A stretch of 64,000 nucleotides of DNA from Carettochelys insculpta (lineage: Eukaryota > Chordata > Testudines > Carettochelyidae). Numbering within the stretch: the first letter of the stretch is position 1; every line of letters starts with the position of its first letter. Location: assembly GCF_033958435.1 (NCBI RefSeq), contig NC_134138.1, positions 23,280,598-23,344,597 of the forward strand, in the 5' to 3' direction. A program made the position numbers and the translations under genes. The notes under the pieces are model-generated. The model was not told the origin of the DNA and ran no database searches. It saw only the letters and a list, made by a program, of their open reading frames with translations. Of the stretch, positions 34,573 to 45,857 are shown one piece after another.

Positions 34573-36414
34573 CAACTCGCAGTGAAGTCAATGGGGAGAC
34601 TCCTGGGGGAATTGGGATGGGTCCTGTGTGTGTGTAAATCACAATATACACACTTTTATGCCAGGCACTTCACTTCTTCAGCATATTCCATTGTGTCTCC
34701 ACTTTGACCTTCCCATTCCACCCTGCCAGTGATGCCAGTCACCATCGTCCTGCATCTGCCACAGCTCTTGCCTTGCTTTATTCCAGGCCTGCCCTTACGC
34801 ATGAAACATTGCATGTGAGTTGCTCCAGAAGGCTGCTACCATCGCCTGAGTCAAATCCTATCAATCATATGGGCAGTGTGAGTTGATAAAGGGCCCTTTC
34901 AGATCCCATCCTCTCTGGGCAGCATATTTGCAGCCTGCAGTGACTTCATCCTCTGATGTTACTGTCGCAGCTCACCATCTCACCTTACATCTGATCTCAG
35001 GACATTTGCCTCACTTACGCATCACTCCTGCTTCACTTGAGAACACATTAAACAAACCGTGCTGGTCTTTGTACTTCCTGTCTACTCTCCTTTCATGTCA
35101 GTTGTGGGTCTGATTCTGGCCTCCTTATCCACAGTCTGCAGTTCCATTGATGGAGCAAAGGATTCCTCCAGTGTGACAAAATGGCCTATATAAGCTCGTA
35201 AGGCCAAGAAATTATCTTCCTATTGGTTTAAGTGTCAAGCACGACAACAATAAACTATTATACTAATGGTGTTGATTATTTGTCCTCACTCCTGGGGTGT
35301 CTGCAGATGCCGTTATGCACAGTGCATAAACATCACCAGCGGCAGGGTATGTGGTGTTGTCCAGTAACTGCACATCCAATAGCTTGTGCCTTGCACTTCA
35401 ATTAACCAGCAAGTACAGCACACCCATGCCTTTGTTCGTATTGCTTAATTTATTTACTTACTTCATTTAGGCAGAAGAGTCCTTTGTGGTTCCAGCTCTC
35501 TGGCTTTCTAGGCTAAAGCTGTAGGCAATCAATTAGCTCCACCAATCTAAACAAACGCTCACTGTATGCTTCTTTCAGGTACTGTATTTCAGGCTACTTC
35601 AAACCATTTAGTAGTATTTTGCTTTAACATCATATAACTCAGTCCAGTAATGTTAGACTTATGATTGATATTACAAGAAATGCTGTATAGAGTTGACCTA
35701 ATTATTCTGGGGGGAGTAGGGTGTGAGTGGGAGGTTCAGTGGCAAAACCAAACCAAAAAAAAATCTAAAAAAATTGTGTTGGGTGAAGCCAAAATGGATA
35801 TTTTCAGGGTTTGCTTCCTCTGCCCCACCCAACGAAAAAGCAAAAGAATTTTGTTTGAAGTCAAATGAAACATTGTGTTCAACTCAAAACAATTTTTCCA
35901 CAATTTTTGTTTTGTTTGTTTCGTTTTTGGGTATTGCTCATTTTTGTTCTTAAAAAATCTAGCTGAATTTTGAAAGGAAGTATGATTTAAAAATAATATC
36001 AGAACTCAATATGTCCTATTAAAATGTCAAAATAAAACCACTTTGATTTTCAGTCAAAATATTTTAATAACTATTTGAAGAATTTTATCTGAATTTGTGA
36101 CTACTTTGCTGTCCTGAAACTACATTTGCCAGTATATGAACTGTTCATCCAGAAAATGGTGCGTAACTCAGTGCTGGAGACAAATATGTTGTGTTTGTTA
36201 TTTTATAGGTTAGGGGGTGTAGAGATAAAAACAATAATCTCTGTTCTAATAGGAATACTCAGAACATGATACTGGTACAATAGCTAAATATGAAAAGAAT
36301 TTACTTTATATAACCTAAGAAAAGTACCGAATAACCATTTCAAAGCAGACAACACATACTCAAAGAGATCGGGGGCCGGGGGGTTGAGGGGACTAGCAAA
36401 TGTCTTTTTTCATG
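34573..36414. other. No supported gene; AT-rich part
   Basis: 35740-36110 is rich in AAAATTTTG-like words similar to the AAAATTTT blocks. The rest is unassigned. Confidence 0.45.
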
Positions 36415-36422
36415 CTTTATAC

Positions 36423-36606
36423 CAGGCGTGTCCAACCGCGGGCCGCATGCAGCCCTGGACAGCTAGTAATGCGGCCCCACAAGATCGTAAACTTTTAACA
36501 TTATTATGTGATTTATATACATTAACTATATCATATATTTTGTACGCGGCCCAAGACTATCTTCACTCAATGCGGCCCAGGCAAGCCAAAAGGTTGGACA
36601 CCCATG
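36423..36606. mobile_element. Short, clean hAT MITE with perfect 8-bp target duplication
   Basis: The direct repeat ctttatac lies at 36415-36422 and 36607-36614. The ends CAGGCGTGTCCAACC and, on the minus strand, CATGGGTGTCCAACC match at 13 of 15 positions. The interior contains GCGGGCCGCATGCAGCCC and GCGGCCCAAGACTATC, keeping several CpG, around an AT-rich centre. It is 184 bp and non-coding. Confidence 0.9.
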
Positions 36607-36614
36607 CTTTATAC

Positions 36615-37071
36615 TGTCTCCCAACTGTTCCTCTACTTAGCCTTTATTAGGTAGCTAAATTCACGTAGTTATCCCCGTGAACAGGTCTTGGATGGGGAGC
36701 TGCTATGGAGATTCTAACTGGTCCCAGTGGGTCGGCTCTGACATTTCATACATTTATAGTAGAAGCATGACATTCCGAACAGTTTGTTTCAATCTACTTT
36801 CAAAGCAGTTGCTTGCGTTCAGGAGCCTAGGAAACATTTTTGAATGACCAGCTAGTAACAGAAGAAGGGATGCCAAGATGTAAAGATCTGAATTTGCTAA
36901 TCAAGGGGAGCTAAAAGTCTGCATCGGCCTTCCATGAAAGTCATTCTATGGGGTTGGCCCCAGACTCTTAGGGCCTCTGTATACCACAGCTTGGAGAATG
37001 CCTCCTGGTGCAGGTAGATGGACTTGTGCTAATGTAACCCACATGCCTAGATGTCTCACTGTCCCACCTAG
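36615..37071. other. No supported feature
   Basis: Unassigned sequence up to the target duplication of the next PLE. Confidence 0.45.
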
Positions 37072-37091
37072 ACCACTTACACAAAGTGACA

Positions 37092-37831
37092 GGCTACGTC
37101 TACACGTGAAGCCTACATCAAAATAGCTTATTTCGATGTAGCAACATCGAAATAGCTTATTTTGATGTAGCAACATCGAAATAGGCTATTTCGATGAATG
37201 ACGTCTACACGTCCTCCAGGGCTGGCAACGTCGATGTTCAACTTCGACGTTGCGCAGCACCACATCGAAATAGGCGCTGCGAGGGAACGTCTACATGCCA
37301 AAGGAGCACACATCGAAATAAGGGCGCCAGGCACAGCTGCAGACAGGGACACAGGGCGGACTCAACAGCAAGCCGCTCCCTTAAAGTGCCCCTCCCAGAC
37401 ACAGTTGCACTAAAGAACACAAGATACACAGAGCCGACAACTGGTTGCAGACCCTGTGCCTGCAGCATGGATCCCCAGCTGCCGCAGCAGCAGCCAGAAG
37501 CCCTGGGCTAAGGGCTGCTGCCCACGGTGACCATAGAGCCCCGCAGGGGCTGGAGAGAGAGCGTCTCTCAACCCCTCAGCTGATGGCCGCCATGGCGGAC
37601 CCCGCTATTTCGAAGTTGCGGGACGCGCAATGACTACATGGTCCCTACTTCGACGTTTAACGTCGAAGTAGGGCGCTATCCCCATCTCCTGATGAGGATA
37701 GCGACTTCGACGTCTCGCCGCCTAACGTCAAAGTTAACTTCGAAATAGCGCCCGACGCGTGTAGCCGTGACGGGCGCTATTTCGAAGTTAGTGCCGCTAC
37801 TTCGAAGTAGCGTGCACGTGTAGACACGGCT
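37092..37831. mobile_element. CpG-rich TTCGAA MITE inside PLE, ACA target duplication
   Basis: The left end GGCTACGTCTACACGTG and the minus-strand right end AGCCGTGTCTACACGTG match at 13 of 17 positions. ACA flanks it (37089-37091 and 37832-37834). The interior is rich in TTCGAAGT, AACGTCGA and CpG, unlike the surroundings, with a 29-bp tandem unit (37125-37153, 37154-37182). Frames inside it are not genes. Confidence 0.8.
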
Positions 37832-37914
37832 ACAGAGAGATAGCCATGTGAGTCTGTATTCTATCAAAAGAAAACACGCAGTCAAGTAGCACTTTAAAGA
37901 CTAACAAAATAATT

Positions 37915-37956
37915 TGTTAGGTGATGAGCTTTCATGGGACAGACTCACTTCTTCAG
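37915..37956 (-). ncRNA. Hammerhead-ribozyme-like motif, inverted tail
   Basis: Minus strand: CTGAAGA, hairpin AGTGAGTCTGTCCCAT, GAAA, GCTCATCACC. Both cores are intact; stem II has a weakened pair. Confidence 0.6.
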
Positions 37957-38016
37957 ATCATGGTGTATATATTAGTATATGCTGTTATATTGAGTCTGTT
38001 CTGGTATGGCCATGAT

Positions 38017-38057
38017 CTGAAGAAGTGGGTCTGTCCCACGACAGCTCCTCACATAAT
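38017..38057 (+). ncRNA. Hammerhead-ribozyme-like motif, forward tail
   Basis: CTGAAGA, AGTGGGTCTGTCCCAC, then GACA in place of GAAA. It is the partner of the inverted motif at 37915-37956. Confidence 0.55.
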
Positions 38058-38144
38058 AAATTATTTTGTTAGTTTTTAAAGTGCTACTTAACTGCTTTAC
38101 CACTTACACAAAGAACAAGTTTCCTCTGCAGCCTTCACTGCAAG

Positions 38145-38245
38145 CTAGTTGGCTTTTAGCTCAAATTGTAAAGACTTGTGCACTGAGCGCCAGAGGTCCA
38201 AGGTTCAAGTCAACCCCTGGGTGGTTAAACTGATTCCACTCAAGG
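38145..38245 (+). repeat. tRNA-derived SINE head (family 2)
   Basis: GTTGGCTTTTAGCTCAAATT supplies an A box (TAGCTCAAATTG), and GGTTCAAGTCAACCCC supplies a decayed B box. Same family as 5205-5310 and 55823-55905 by its GCTAGTTGGCTTTTAG start. Confidence 0.6.
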
Positions 38246-39889
38246 AAGCATATAAAACTGCAGCAATGAGGTGTGGGCAGAGGTCTGGCTAGCTACCCAA
38301 CTACCAGGCCTTTTTGGCTGCAGTGCTATTTTTAGTACACTAGCTTCAGCAGAGCTGGGATGTGTCTCTCTAGCCATGCTCCCAGCTGCTGTGAAGTCAC
38401 CTCCTTAACAACAGGCCAGGGATGGAGCTAAAGGAGAACAGCAGAAGCTGCCGTGGTGTAAGTCCTGACTAGCAGGCAGTGATAGTTTGTAAACCTGAGA
38501 GCTTCCATCAGCCAGTACACCAATGTAAAGTGCACCCACATGAGCCTCATCCTCTGCTGGGGTAGCAATGTTGAAATCATTGGAATTAAACCCATTTATA
38601 CCAGTTGAGGTCCTGGGCTATGACTGTGCATGAAGTCCATTCAAAATGCACAAGTCAGTAGTGTGTACATGGTAAACGAGCAGGAAACTAACAGGAACAT
38701 ACCCTTTGGGTTATGGGCCTCTGGGCAATCTCACGTTCTGCATTAAAATCAAGGAACTCTTTGTCAGACTGGGCTGCCCCTTGGCCCCACGAACAGCTAC
38801 TGATCAATCTCAGACTCCTCTGTGGGCCAGATCTTGGCGGATTATGAACACTCTCCACTGCCAGTCACTTAAGAGGGAACTGAAGGTACTTGTTAGAGCT
38901 CGCCAGAAAATGGGGAGAAGGGATTTCTGCTGAAAACTGTGATAGAAAGTAAAATTTTTTTACCAATTTTTGACTTCATCAGATATGAAACATGATTTTT
39001 CTCTTCCATTTTTGGATTTGCAGCTTTCTGTTGAAAAATAAAAACAATCTAGAACAGCAGACGTTCCACAAAAGAATCTTTGCTTAGTAAAAATCAAAAT
39101 ATTTTTCATCCTGTCCTAGCGTTCATCAGCTCCACACAGCAGCTTAGCATCTTGCTACTCTCTAAAAACTGCTTTTATGACTCACCCTCTTCTGTACCAG
39201 GTGTGGAAGAGTTGAGAAAAGATGCAGTGGAAATGCCATACATTTTCACAGTTAAGCTGGTTGCTGGATTGCTGATGGAGAGGAACAGGGTAATAACAGG
39301 CTAACTGCAACTCTGCTGAGCAAATACCCATCACGTAAAAGCCATTCAATCTCCACTGGTGATTTGGTGTGACAGAGTAATGTCACAGCAATTGAACATT
39401 GTTTATTGTCTCCTGCTCTGAATGGGAAAACCTCAGATTTTGCGATATTTATTTTCCACTGATGCCTCTGCATTTATATAGCAGCAGTAGGGGGTCTTTT
39501 ATCCCATGACAATGTTTAACCTGATCTCTTTTACTATGTGCGCTTGATAATATCTCTTTTAATATTAGTAGGTTTTCAGATCATAGGAGTTTATGGCTGC
39601 ATGTAGGATACCCTACACTTACAAAATACCTTGTCTCCAAAAAATGTCAGTGTTTTACAGACTTTAGAGTAGAGAGGTTAGTAGTAATATTTACTCTTCT
39701 TCATATGTGGAAAACAAGACATGGGACCAGTTCAGAAAAGCACTTAAGCACTTGATTACAGGTAGATATGTGTTTAAGGTCTGTTTCTGAATAGGTAGTT
39801 TTTTCTGAAATGAAGCCAAATTTAGCAAAGGCATTCTGTGTACATTGTGAGGAAATGGACAGAGAAACTGACAAGTGGTGGGCCAATGA
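38246..39889. other. No supported feature
   Basis: Unassigned; 38930-39060 is AT-rich of the AAAATTTT type. The frame at 38706-38933 has no motif. Confidence 0.45.
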
Positions 39890-39897
39890 GGCTAGTA

Positions 39898-40204
39898 CAG
39901 GGTCAGCAACCTTTCCAAGGCAAGTACCAAAATGTCACCTTTTGACCTCTATGTACTGTCCGAGAGCCAGTGATATTTTTAAAGTCACTAATAGTCCTAC
40001 TTACAGCACCTTCATTAATAAATAAAGATGCACAGCTTTACCATTTAGGTGGCGGGTAGCATTAGCTGGGCTTTTGTTAATCCACAGGTGCCATGGCTTT
40101 GAGCAGGCTCCTGGCTGCATGGGGAAGGAGGGATGGGGCTGAGCTCTCACCTCGGGTGCCAATGAAAATCGTCTGGTGTGTGAGCTTGGGGTTGCTGACC
40201 CCTA
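39898..40204. mobile_element. hAT MITE with near-perfect 8-bp target duplication
   Basis: ggctagta (39890-39897) and ggctaata (40205-40212) differ at one base. The left end CAGGGTCAGCAACCTTTCC pairs with the minus-strand right end TAGGGGTCAGCAACCCC. 307 bp, non-coding. Confidence 0.85.
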
Positions 40205-40212
40205 GGCTAATA

Positions 40213-40968
40213 GCACTGGTGGAGCAGAGGAAGTAAGAGGGCGACACAAGTAAGAGGTGAGAGGGGACTGGCTGCATTGTAAGTTTAATTGGCTGATATT
40301 TGCAAAATGCTTTGCAAGCATACAGTGCTCACTATGGGCTATCTGACACAAGTTCTATTCCCTTTAAGAGTTCTCTCTGTGATTCCCCTATAATCTTGCC
40401 TCTTCCAAGGAGTCCTGTGGCGTGTGGGGCAAGCAGGACATGACTGCAATAGGTTAAAAAGAGTAATTAACACAGACCACATTAGAGCCCTTGCAACACA
40501 CAATATTTTCTCAGCATCAGCTCTACTAATTCCTAAAGAAAGGGCACTGAATAACAGAATGAAGGACCCCGGTATTCAGAAATATTTAGATGTTACTTAT
40601 GTACAAAGAGCTTTATTCTAATTAGGGGCAGGAGGGCCAGCTGTGGTGAAATCAAAACCTAGTCCCATCCCTTCACTCAGAGCTCAAACCCAAAAATCAT
40701 TTAATATACACAAACATATTTGGTTACATTTAACTGTTAGAGTTTTTTGGCTCTTAAAACTTCCTCCTTTTGGACAGGACTGGAAGTGGAAGGAAGTGAA
40801 AAAGCACAAACAGAATTTGCCCTCATAATATTTCCAGAAATTGTAAATACTGGCAACTTCACAAAGAGATTGCCCAATCCTCCATGATCTGAAAAAATCT
40901 TATGAAGTTAGACAAGCTCCTATTCCTCCTGCTGAAACAGAAGCAACCAAATTCTCCATTTCTTTAAA
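40213..40968. other. No supported feature
   Basis: Unassigned sequence. The frame at 40424-40621 has no recognisable motif. Confidence 0.45.
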
Positions 40969-41241
40969 GGCCTTGTCTGAACTATGTGGTGGATCGACTT
41001 GGCAGTGATTGATCTACGAGCCGCTGATTTATCACTTCTATTGTATGTATGATAAATTGATCTGCACTCACTCCTGTTAGTGTTGGTACTACACCAAAAT
41101 GGAAGAGTAGATGGTGTCAACTGGACAGGATCCTCTGTTGACCTTACCACATGCAGGATGCCAAGGTAGATACATCAACTTCAGCTACAGTGTTTGCTTA
41201 ACTGAAGTAGTTTGGCAGTGCAGCTTAAGGCAGACAAGGCC
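40969..41241. mobile_element. MITE with exact 11-bp terminal repeats
   Basis: GGCCTTGTCTG at 40969 and CAGACAAGGCC ending at 41241 are exact inverted repeats. GGATCGACTTGGCAGTG and AGATACATCAACTTCAGC inside resemble other TCTACAC-group MITEs. I see no duplication: the flanks are aaa and gta. Confidence 0.65.
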
Positions 41242-41654
41242 GTAGTGGTATCTGTAGGGTTGAATCTCTTTAGTGTGTCAGTCTCTGATCTGGGAATATC
41301 CATGGTCTGGCATGATTTTAGTTAGCAAATGTCTACTTATCATGGGGGAAGCCAAGCTTTATGCAAACCTATAAAGTATGGTTTCAGCTCCAAGTCCTGC
41401 TCTCAGCGTTCTGTGTTGTTATTCCACTCCAATTTACCACTTCATGTCTTCTAAGAGCCCAGTAAGCAGTGGAAGAATTTGGTAATATTGCTAGACAATA
41501 TTGACCTCCCATGGTTCAGCAAATTGTCTGATTCAGCACCGCTCATGTTGCAAGCGGGTCGGACTAGAGACATTCAACTTGTAGTACTTCTGTGGTCCCC
41601 AGTAGCACCATATCTGCATTGCCCCACCTTTGATATATTTCATCACACAGCACC

Positions 41655-41735
41655 ATTGTAAGGCAGGGAAGTAAGATTACTCCCATTTTACATATGGAGA
41701 ACTGAGGGCCAGAGAGATTAAGACCCAGCTTTTTA
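41655..41735 (-). repeat. MIR fragment
   Basis: CTCCCATTTTACATATGGAG followed by AACTGAGGGCCAGAGAG is the reverse of the MIR CORE. Confidence 0.5.
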
Positions 41736-42917
41736 AAGATATTTAGGCCCTGTTTTGTTCACTATTATAAGGCCTAAGTTTCTAACACTTAGACCTGAGA
41801 ACCTAAATCCCTTTTGAAAATGAGACTTAGCTATCTTATTCACTTAGGCCTTGCAGTGCTGAATAGAACAGCACCTATTTACCTTTAAAAATCTGAGCTG
41901 AAAGGACTGGATAGGCCAGAACATGAACTTCAACACAGGTATCTCAAAAGCAAGGTTGTACCTTAGCTGCTGGGCCAAACTTCCAAGTTACTGCTGTCTG
42001 TGCAAGTCAGAATGGCACTCACTGTGCAATGGTAAAATGATCATACCAGGTGCAAGGCAATGGGGCACTAGGTTCTGGGTCAATAACTAGACAGTTCTCA
42101 ACCTCTTACATACTGGGGCCACTAAAGACATCCTCATTCCTCCCTGCTAGGTGGGATCTCCATCCTATTTAACAGTCAGAAAGGACGCCGACCCACATTT
42201 GTGGCCCTTGGAGTGAGAACTCTTGGACTACAGCCATGCATTCCTTCAAACATTCTGAATTCTGGCAAGTCAAAACCCAACATGGATTTTTGCAGAGCAA
42301 TGCAAATGTCAATTTTATTTCAAATTTCACTCTAACCATGTTTGTCAAAAAGTTCATGAACTGGTGCCGAATTGATGGTTTTCTTTCCCCAGCCCCTGAC
42401 ATTTGCACAGATGTTCTTAATGGAGTTTCTTGTTGAGCCAGTTCTAGAGCTTTGCGAAACCTGGCAGTTCTGCTTCCTGGCCTCTCGTGTGAACTGCTCC
42501 TTCAGGTTTCACTTTGAGTCTGGAATTCAAACAGTCCTCAAATCTCAACACAAATATCAGTCAAAAGCAGGCGAAAGTGCAAACCTTGGGTAATTGGAAA
42601 GAAATTATTGGTTTTGTCTTGACATTCATAACTATTTGGGAGTCAAGAAAAATTTACTCTACCAAGCCAAAGTTTTTCCCCCCCTAGAACTACATGAGTT
42701 TTCCTTAGATATTTTCTATTCAAATAGTGACATAAAGAAATGCAAGGAATGGTGCTTACTTTGTTACACAATAGGCACTTAATTTTCTCCTGTGCTTCTA
42801 AAGCCTCATCCCAGGAGGTCTACTTACAAACATTGAACTTCCATTCATGGAAGGACATGAAAGAGGAGCAAGAGACAACAGTGCTCCTGGCTGTTACTAG
42901 AATGAGTTACAAAAATG
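41736..42917. other. No supported gene
   Basis: 42255-42560 holds degenerate AAAATTTT-like text. The rest is unassigned. Confidence 0.4.
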
Positions 42918-42925
42918 GTTAAGAC

Positions 42926-43102
42926 CAGTGTTTCCTCTATTTTTTTCCAGCCATGTACAGAATAAATTTTGTTATGTGCTCCGAGGCATGTGCAGATGTG
43001 GGCTGCCAGCTGTGGGTGCTCGGGGTGCTCTGTTAACCAGCTGGGCAGCATTTGAATCTCTCCGGGGTAGCCACCCTAGCGCGCAGCTTGGAGGGAACAC
43101 TG
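42926..43102. mobile_element. hAT MITE with near-perfect 8-bp target duplication
   Basis: gttaagac (42918-42925) and gttaaaac (43103-43110) differ at one base. The left end CAGTGTTTCCTCTA pairs with the minus-strand right end CAGTGTTCCCTCCA. 177 bp, non-coding. Confidence 0.85.
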
Positions 43103-43110
43103 GTTAAAAC

Positions 43111-44348
43111 ACATTTGCACATTCCCCACTTTAGTTCCAATGCCCCAAAGGTCTGTTAATCCTTTCATACAGTATATTCCTCTTTCCTATTTCCCCCATT
43201 CCTTAGAAAGTCTATGATGGTCCTAATTACTTCAGACAGAGCAGAATTCAATTCCTCCACAGATACAGTATTTATATCTAAATATATGGCTGTAATTTTT
43301 TGTTTTATATATTAATTTATTGCAGCAGTGAGGTAGTCATATGCTCAAGTGCTAAAAAAGAATTGCATCACAGCTCATTAAGAAGCATTTTCTCACAATC
43401 TAACTGCTATATGTGGTAAGTTGAGTAGAACTAAGATCATCTGCATTAACGTCATCTGGTGAACCCCAATAATGTGCCATTTATAATTCTTTAAAGTATC
43501 TGTAGGTAAGATCAAAGCAAACTGGCCATACAAACCAAGCCAGAGTAAAAGATAGTATCAATCCAACTGTAATATTAATCTTCTATTTCCCTTAACTTGT
43601 TTCCTTCAACAAAAATCCCGAGAGAGTAGGTGAGGGTGAAGAAAATAGATTAGCATGCCCAGAAAGTCAACTGATTCTGCTTCTGTCAGAAGAAAGGACA
43701 AATGTTCACGAGGTCCAGAATACATCCCTCCACTCGCACCACATACAACATTTCTTGCCATCAGCACCCTCCCCACTTTAAAACAGGGAATAGTATTTCA
43801 GACAGCTCAGTTGATCACAATGCTCTGTGTATCACAGTGAAAAGAGTGGACACTCAGGCAGCCAGGTACCATGTTCATTTTTTTTTAGTTTAAATTGATG
43901 CATTTACTGGGATTTTCTGAATGGTGTACATCATAAAAACAAAGCATAAAAGTTCTCTTTATTGCACTGTGCAGTAAATGCTATCTAATTCTCTGGTCTC
44001 TCTAATTTTATTTCTTGGTCCCATTTACTCTGGATGTTCTGAAAGTGGAAATCTCACAATACCAACAGTAACATGCTCCCACAGTATGTGAAAGAGGAAC
44101 TTCAAAGCTATGAGGCAGTCAGTGATAGAGAGCGACCCATAATTCACACTACAAAAATGGTCAAAAAAACACTTTTGATTTAAAAAAACCACATTCACCC
44201 ATGAAATATTTTTCATTTGCCCACATTAACAGCCCATGGAAGTTTTTCCATTCATCGACCATTTATTGTCCCACTTAGAGTTTTTCAGTAAAATGGATGC
44301 ACTCAGCTTTCATCTGTTTTTCCTAGATGAGCTTTCTTTAAGTAAATT
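43111..44348. other. No supported feature
   Basis: Unassigned, AT-rich. Short frames at 43655-43893 have no motif. Confidence 0.45.
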
Positions 44349-44396
44349 CAAGAAGTGTATAAAACAAACCAGCAGTCATGTAGCACTTTAAAGACA

Positions 44397-44880
44397 CAAA
44401 GCGTTTGTCCAGTTTGTTTGATGTACATAGCAGAGGGGCATTGCAGGCATGGTGGCATATAAAACATTGGTTGTGGTACAGGAGAATGAGCCCCTGATCT
44501 TGTAATTAACATGGTTAGGTCCAGTGCTGGTATCTACAGAATAAATGTGGACAAAGTTGGCAATAGGGTTTGTTGCAAGGAAAAGTTCCAGGATTAGTAT
44601 TACTATGGTTTGCCCTCTGATTGCTAGTGAGAATTTTCATTAGGTTAGGAGGTTGTCTATAGGAGAGAACAGGCCTCTCACCTAGGGCCTTTTGGAGAGA
44701 AGCATCGTGTTTTAGCATAGGTTGTAGGTTTTTGATGATCTACTGCAGGGGTAAGGACTACAAGATGCAGGGGTTTGAGCTGGGGCGATGGGTAGTGACA
44801 AGTGGTGTTCTGTTATTGACCTTCTTGGGCCTAACTTGAAGTATCTGGTTTTTGGGTATTCGTCTGGCCCTGTCAATCTG
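44397..44880 (-). pseudogene. PLE RT C-terminal / Cys-motif / GIY-YIG start, inverted
   Basis: Read on the minus strand it encodes IDRARRIPKNQILQV, later LSYRQPPNLMKILTSN, FPCNKPYCQLCPH, and the first part of GIY-YIG ending at '...KLDK'. The FPC..P.CQLCPH segment matches the Cys-rich motif in the other copies. Stops and a frame change break it. It stops where the forward part begins. Confidence 0.75.
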
Positions 44881-45192
44881 TACATCAGACAAACTGGACA
44901 AATGCTTCGCCAAAGAATGAATGGGCACAGACCAGACATTAGTAATCTGAATACATATAAACGTGTCTGTGACATTTCAATGGAGTGGGCCATTCTGTTA
45001 AAGACTTTAGAATATGTATCCTACAACAAAGAGACTTTAATAGCTGATTACAAAGGGGGATATATGAACTGGGGTTCATACTCATTCGACACATTAACAC
45101 TTGGCTGCAGTAGAGTTAGCAATTACCTCATGCATTACAAGGGCTGCTTCCCTTTCTTTGGTATTCGTAATGATCTCAGGCAGGACACTTAA
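44880..45192 (+). pseudogene. PLE GIY-YIG endonuclease, rear part
   Basis: The forward frame encodes LYIRQTGQMLRQRMNGHRPD, then a degenerate stretch and YSFDTLTLGCSRVSNYLMHY and a stop at 45190-45192. The Gly of 'YIG' is changed to Arg, which would harm the nuclease. The front half lies inverted just to the left. Confidence 0.75.
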
Positions 45193-45222
45193 CATCTTGT
45201 ACACCTTACCCCACCCCCACTT

Positions 45223-45614
45223 GGCTGTTTCTACACATGCCACTTTCCTCCGAAAGCGGCATGCTAACAAACAGCCCAAAATATGCTAATGAGGTGTGGA
45301 TGCAAATTCCTGGTGCCTCATTAGCATAAGTCACATGGTTTGGAGTCTGGAAGACGTACTTCTGGACTTCAAAACAACGTGTAGAAGTGCGGCCCCCCGG
45401 GGGTCTTCTGGAAGGAAGTCCTCCTTCCAGAGGCCCCTTCTTTCTGTGCTTCTACATGTTGTTTTGGAGTCCAGAAGAATGTGTTCTGGACTCCAAACCA
45501 TGTGACCTCATGCTATTGAGGCACCGGGAATTTGCATCCATGCCTCATTAGCATATTTTGGGCTGTTCATTCACATGCTACTTTTGGAGGAAAGTGGCAC
45601 ATGTAGAAACAGCC
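45223..45614. mobile_element. Foldback MITE inside PLE, CTT target duplication
   Basis: GGCTGTTTCTACACATGCC at the left and GGCTGTTTCTACATGTGCC on the minus strand at the right begin terminal repeats that match at 27 of 29 positions. CTT flanks both sides (45220-45222 and 45615-45617). Nearly the whole 392 bp is one imperfect palindrome with GCTAATGAGG/CCTCATTAGC boxes, as in 5324-5732. Confidence 0.85.
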
Positions 45615-45721
45615 CTTCAGTTCTATGCATCTGACTTGTTTGTTTTTATTTCAATAATTTTTTTTTTGGACATCTGTGTCAGTAACTGTCAGTCTGTACT
45701 GGAAATGCTATATCTCCAGAT

Positions 45722-45760
45722 CTGAAGAGGTTGATCTGCCCGACGAAAGCTCATCACCTA
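45722..45760 (+). ncRNA. Hammerhead-ribozyme-like motif in PLE tail
   Basis: CTGAAGA, a weakened stem II (GGTTGATCTGCCCGAC), then GAAA and GCTCATCACC. Both single-stranded cores are kept. Confidence 0.6.
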
Positions 45761-45857
45761 ATAAATTCATTTTGTTAGTTTTTAAAGTGCTACATGACTG
45801 CTGGTTTGTTTTGTTAGAATACAGACTAACAGGGCTACCTCTCTGTTACAAAAAGTG

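Larger units (their letters stand above)
37072..38113 (+). mobile_element. PLE insertion with 15-bp target duplication, split by a MITE
   Basis: accacttacacaaag occurs at 37072-37086 and 38099-38113. Between them, after removing the MITE at 37092-37831, is a short PLE: an inverted tail (37835-37956), a few tens of bases of 3' sequence, and a forward tail (38017-38098). No GIY-YIG or RT coding remains. Inverted-plus-forward tails are typical of PLE insertions. Confidence 0.85.
44349..45857 (+). mobile_element. PLE with internal inversion, split by a foldback MITE
   Basis: The flanks caagaagtg (44349-44357) and caaaaagtg (45849-45857) agree at 8 of 9 bases and probably are the target duplication. 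Order: inverted tail (44358-44396), inverted RT-C-terminal/Cys-motif/GIY-YIG part (about 44397-44880), forward rest of GIY-YIG (44880-45190), a MITE (45223-45614), then forward 3' region and tail with a hammerhead-like motif. The two orientations meet inside GIY-YIG and both contain ACAAACTGGACAAA-like text, so a few bases are repeated at the switch. Confidence 0.8.

Noticed and set aside
37194..37633. Open frames in a GC-rich segment with a gene-like look and CpG
   Set aside because: They lie fully inside a MITE with inverted ends and target duplication, so CpG richness reflects the element, not a promoter or exon.
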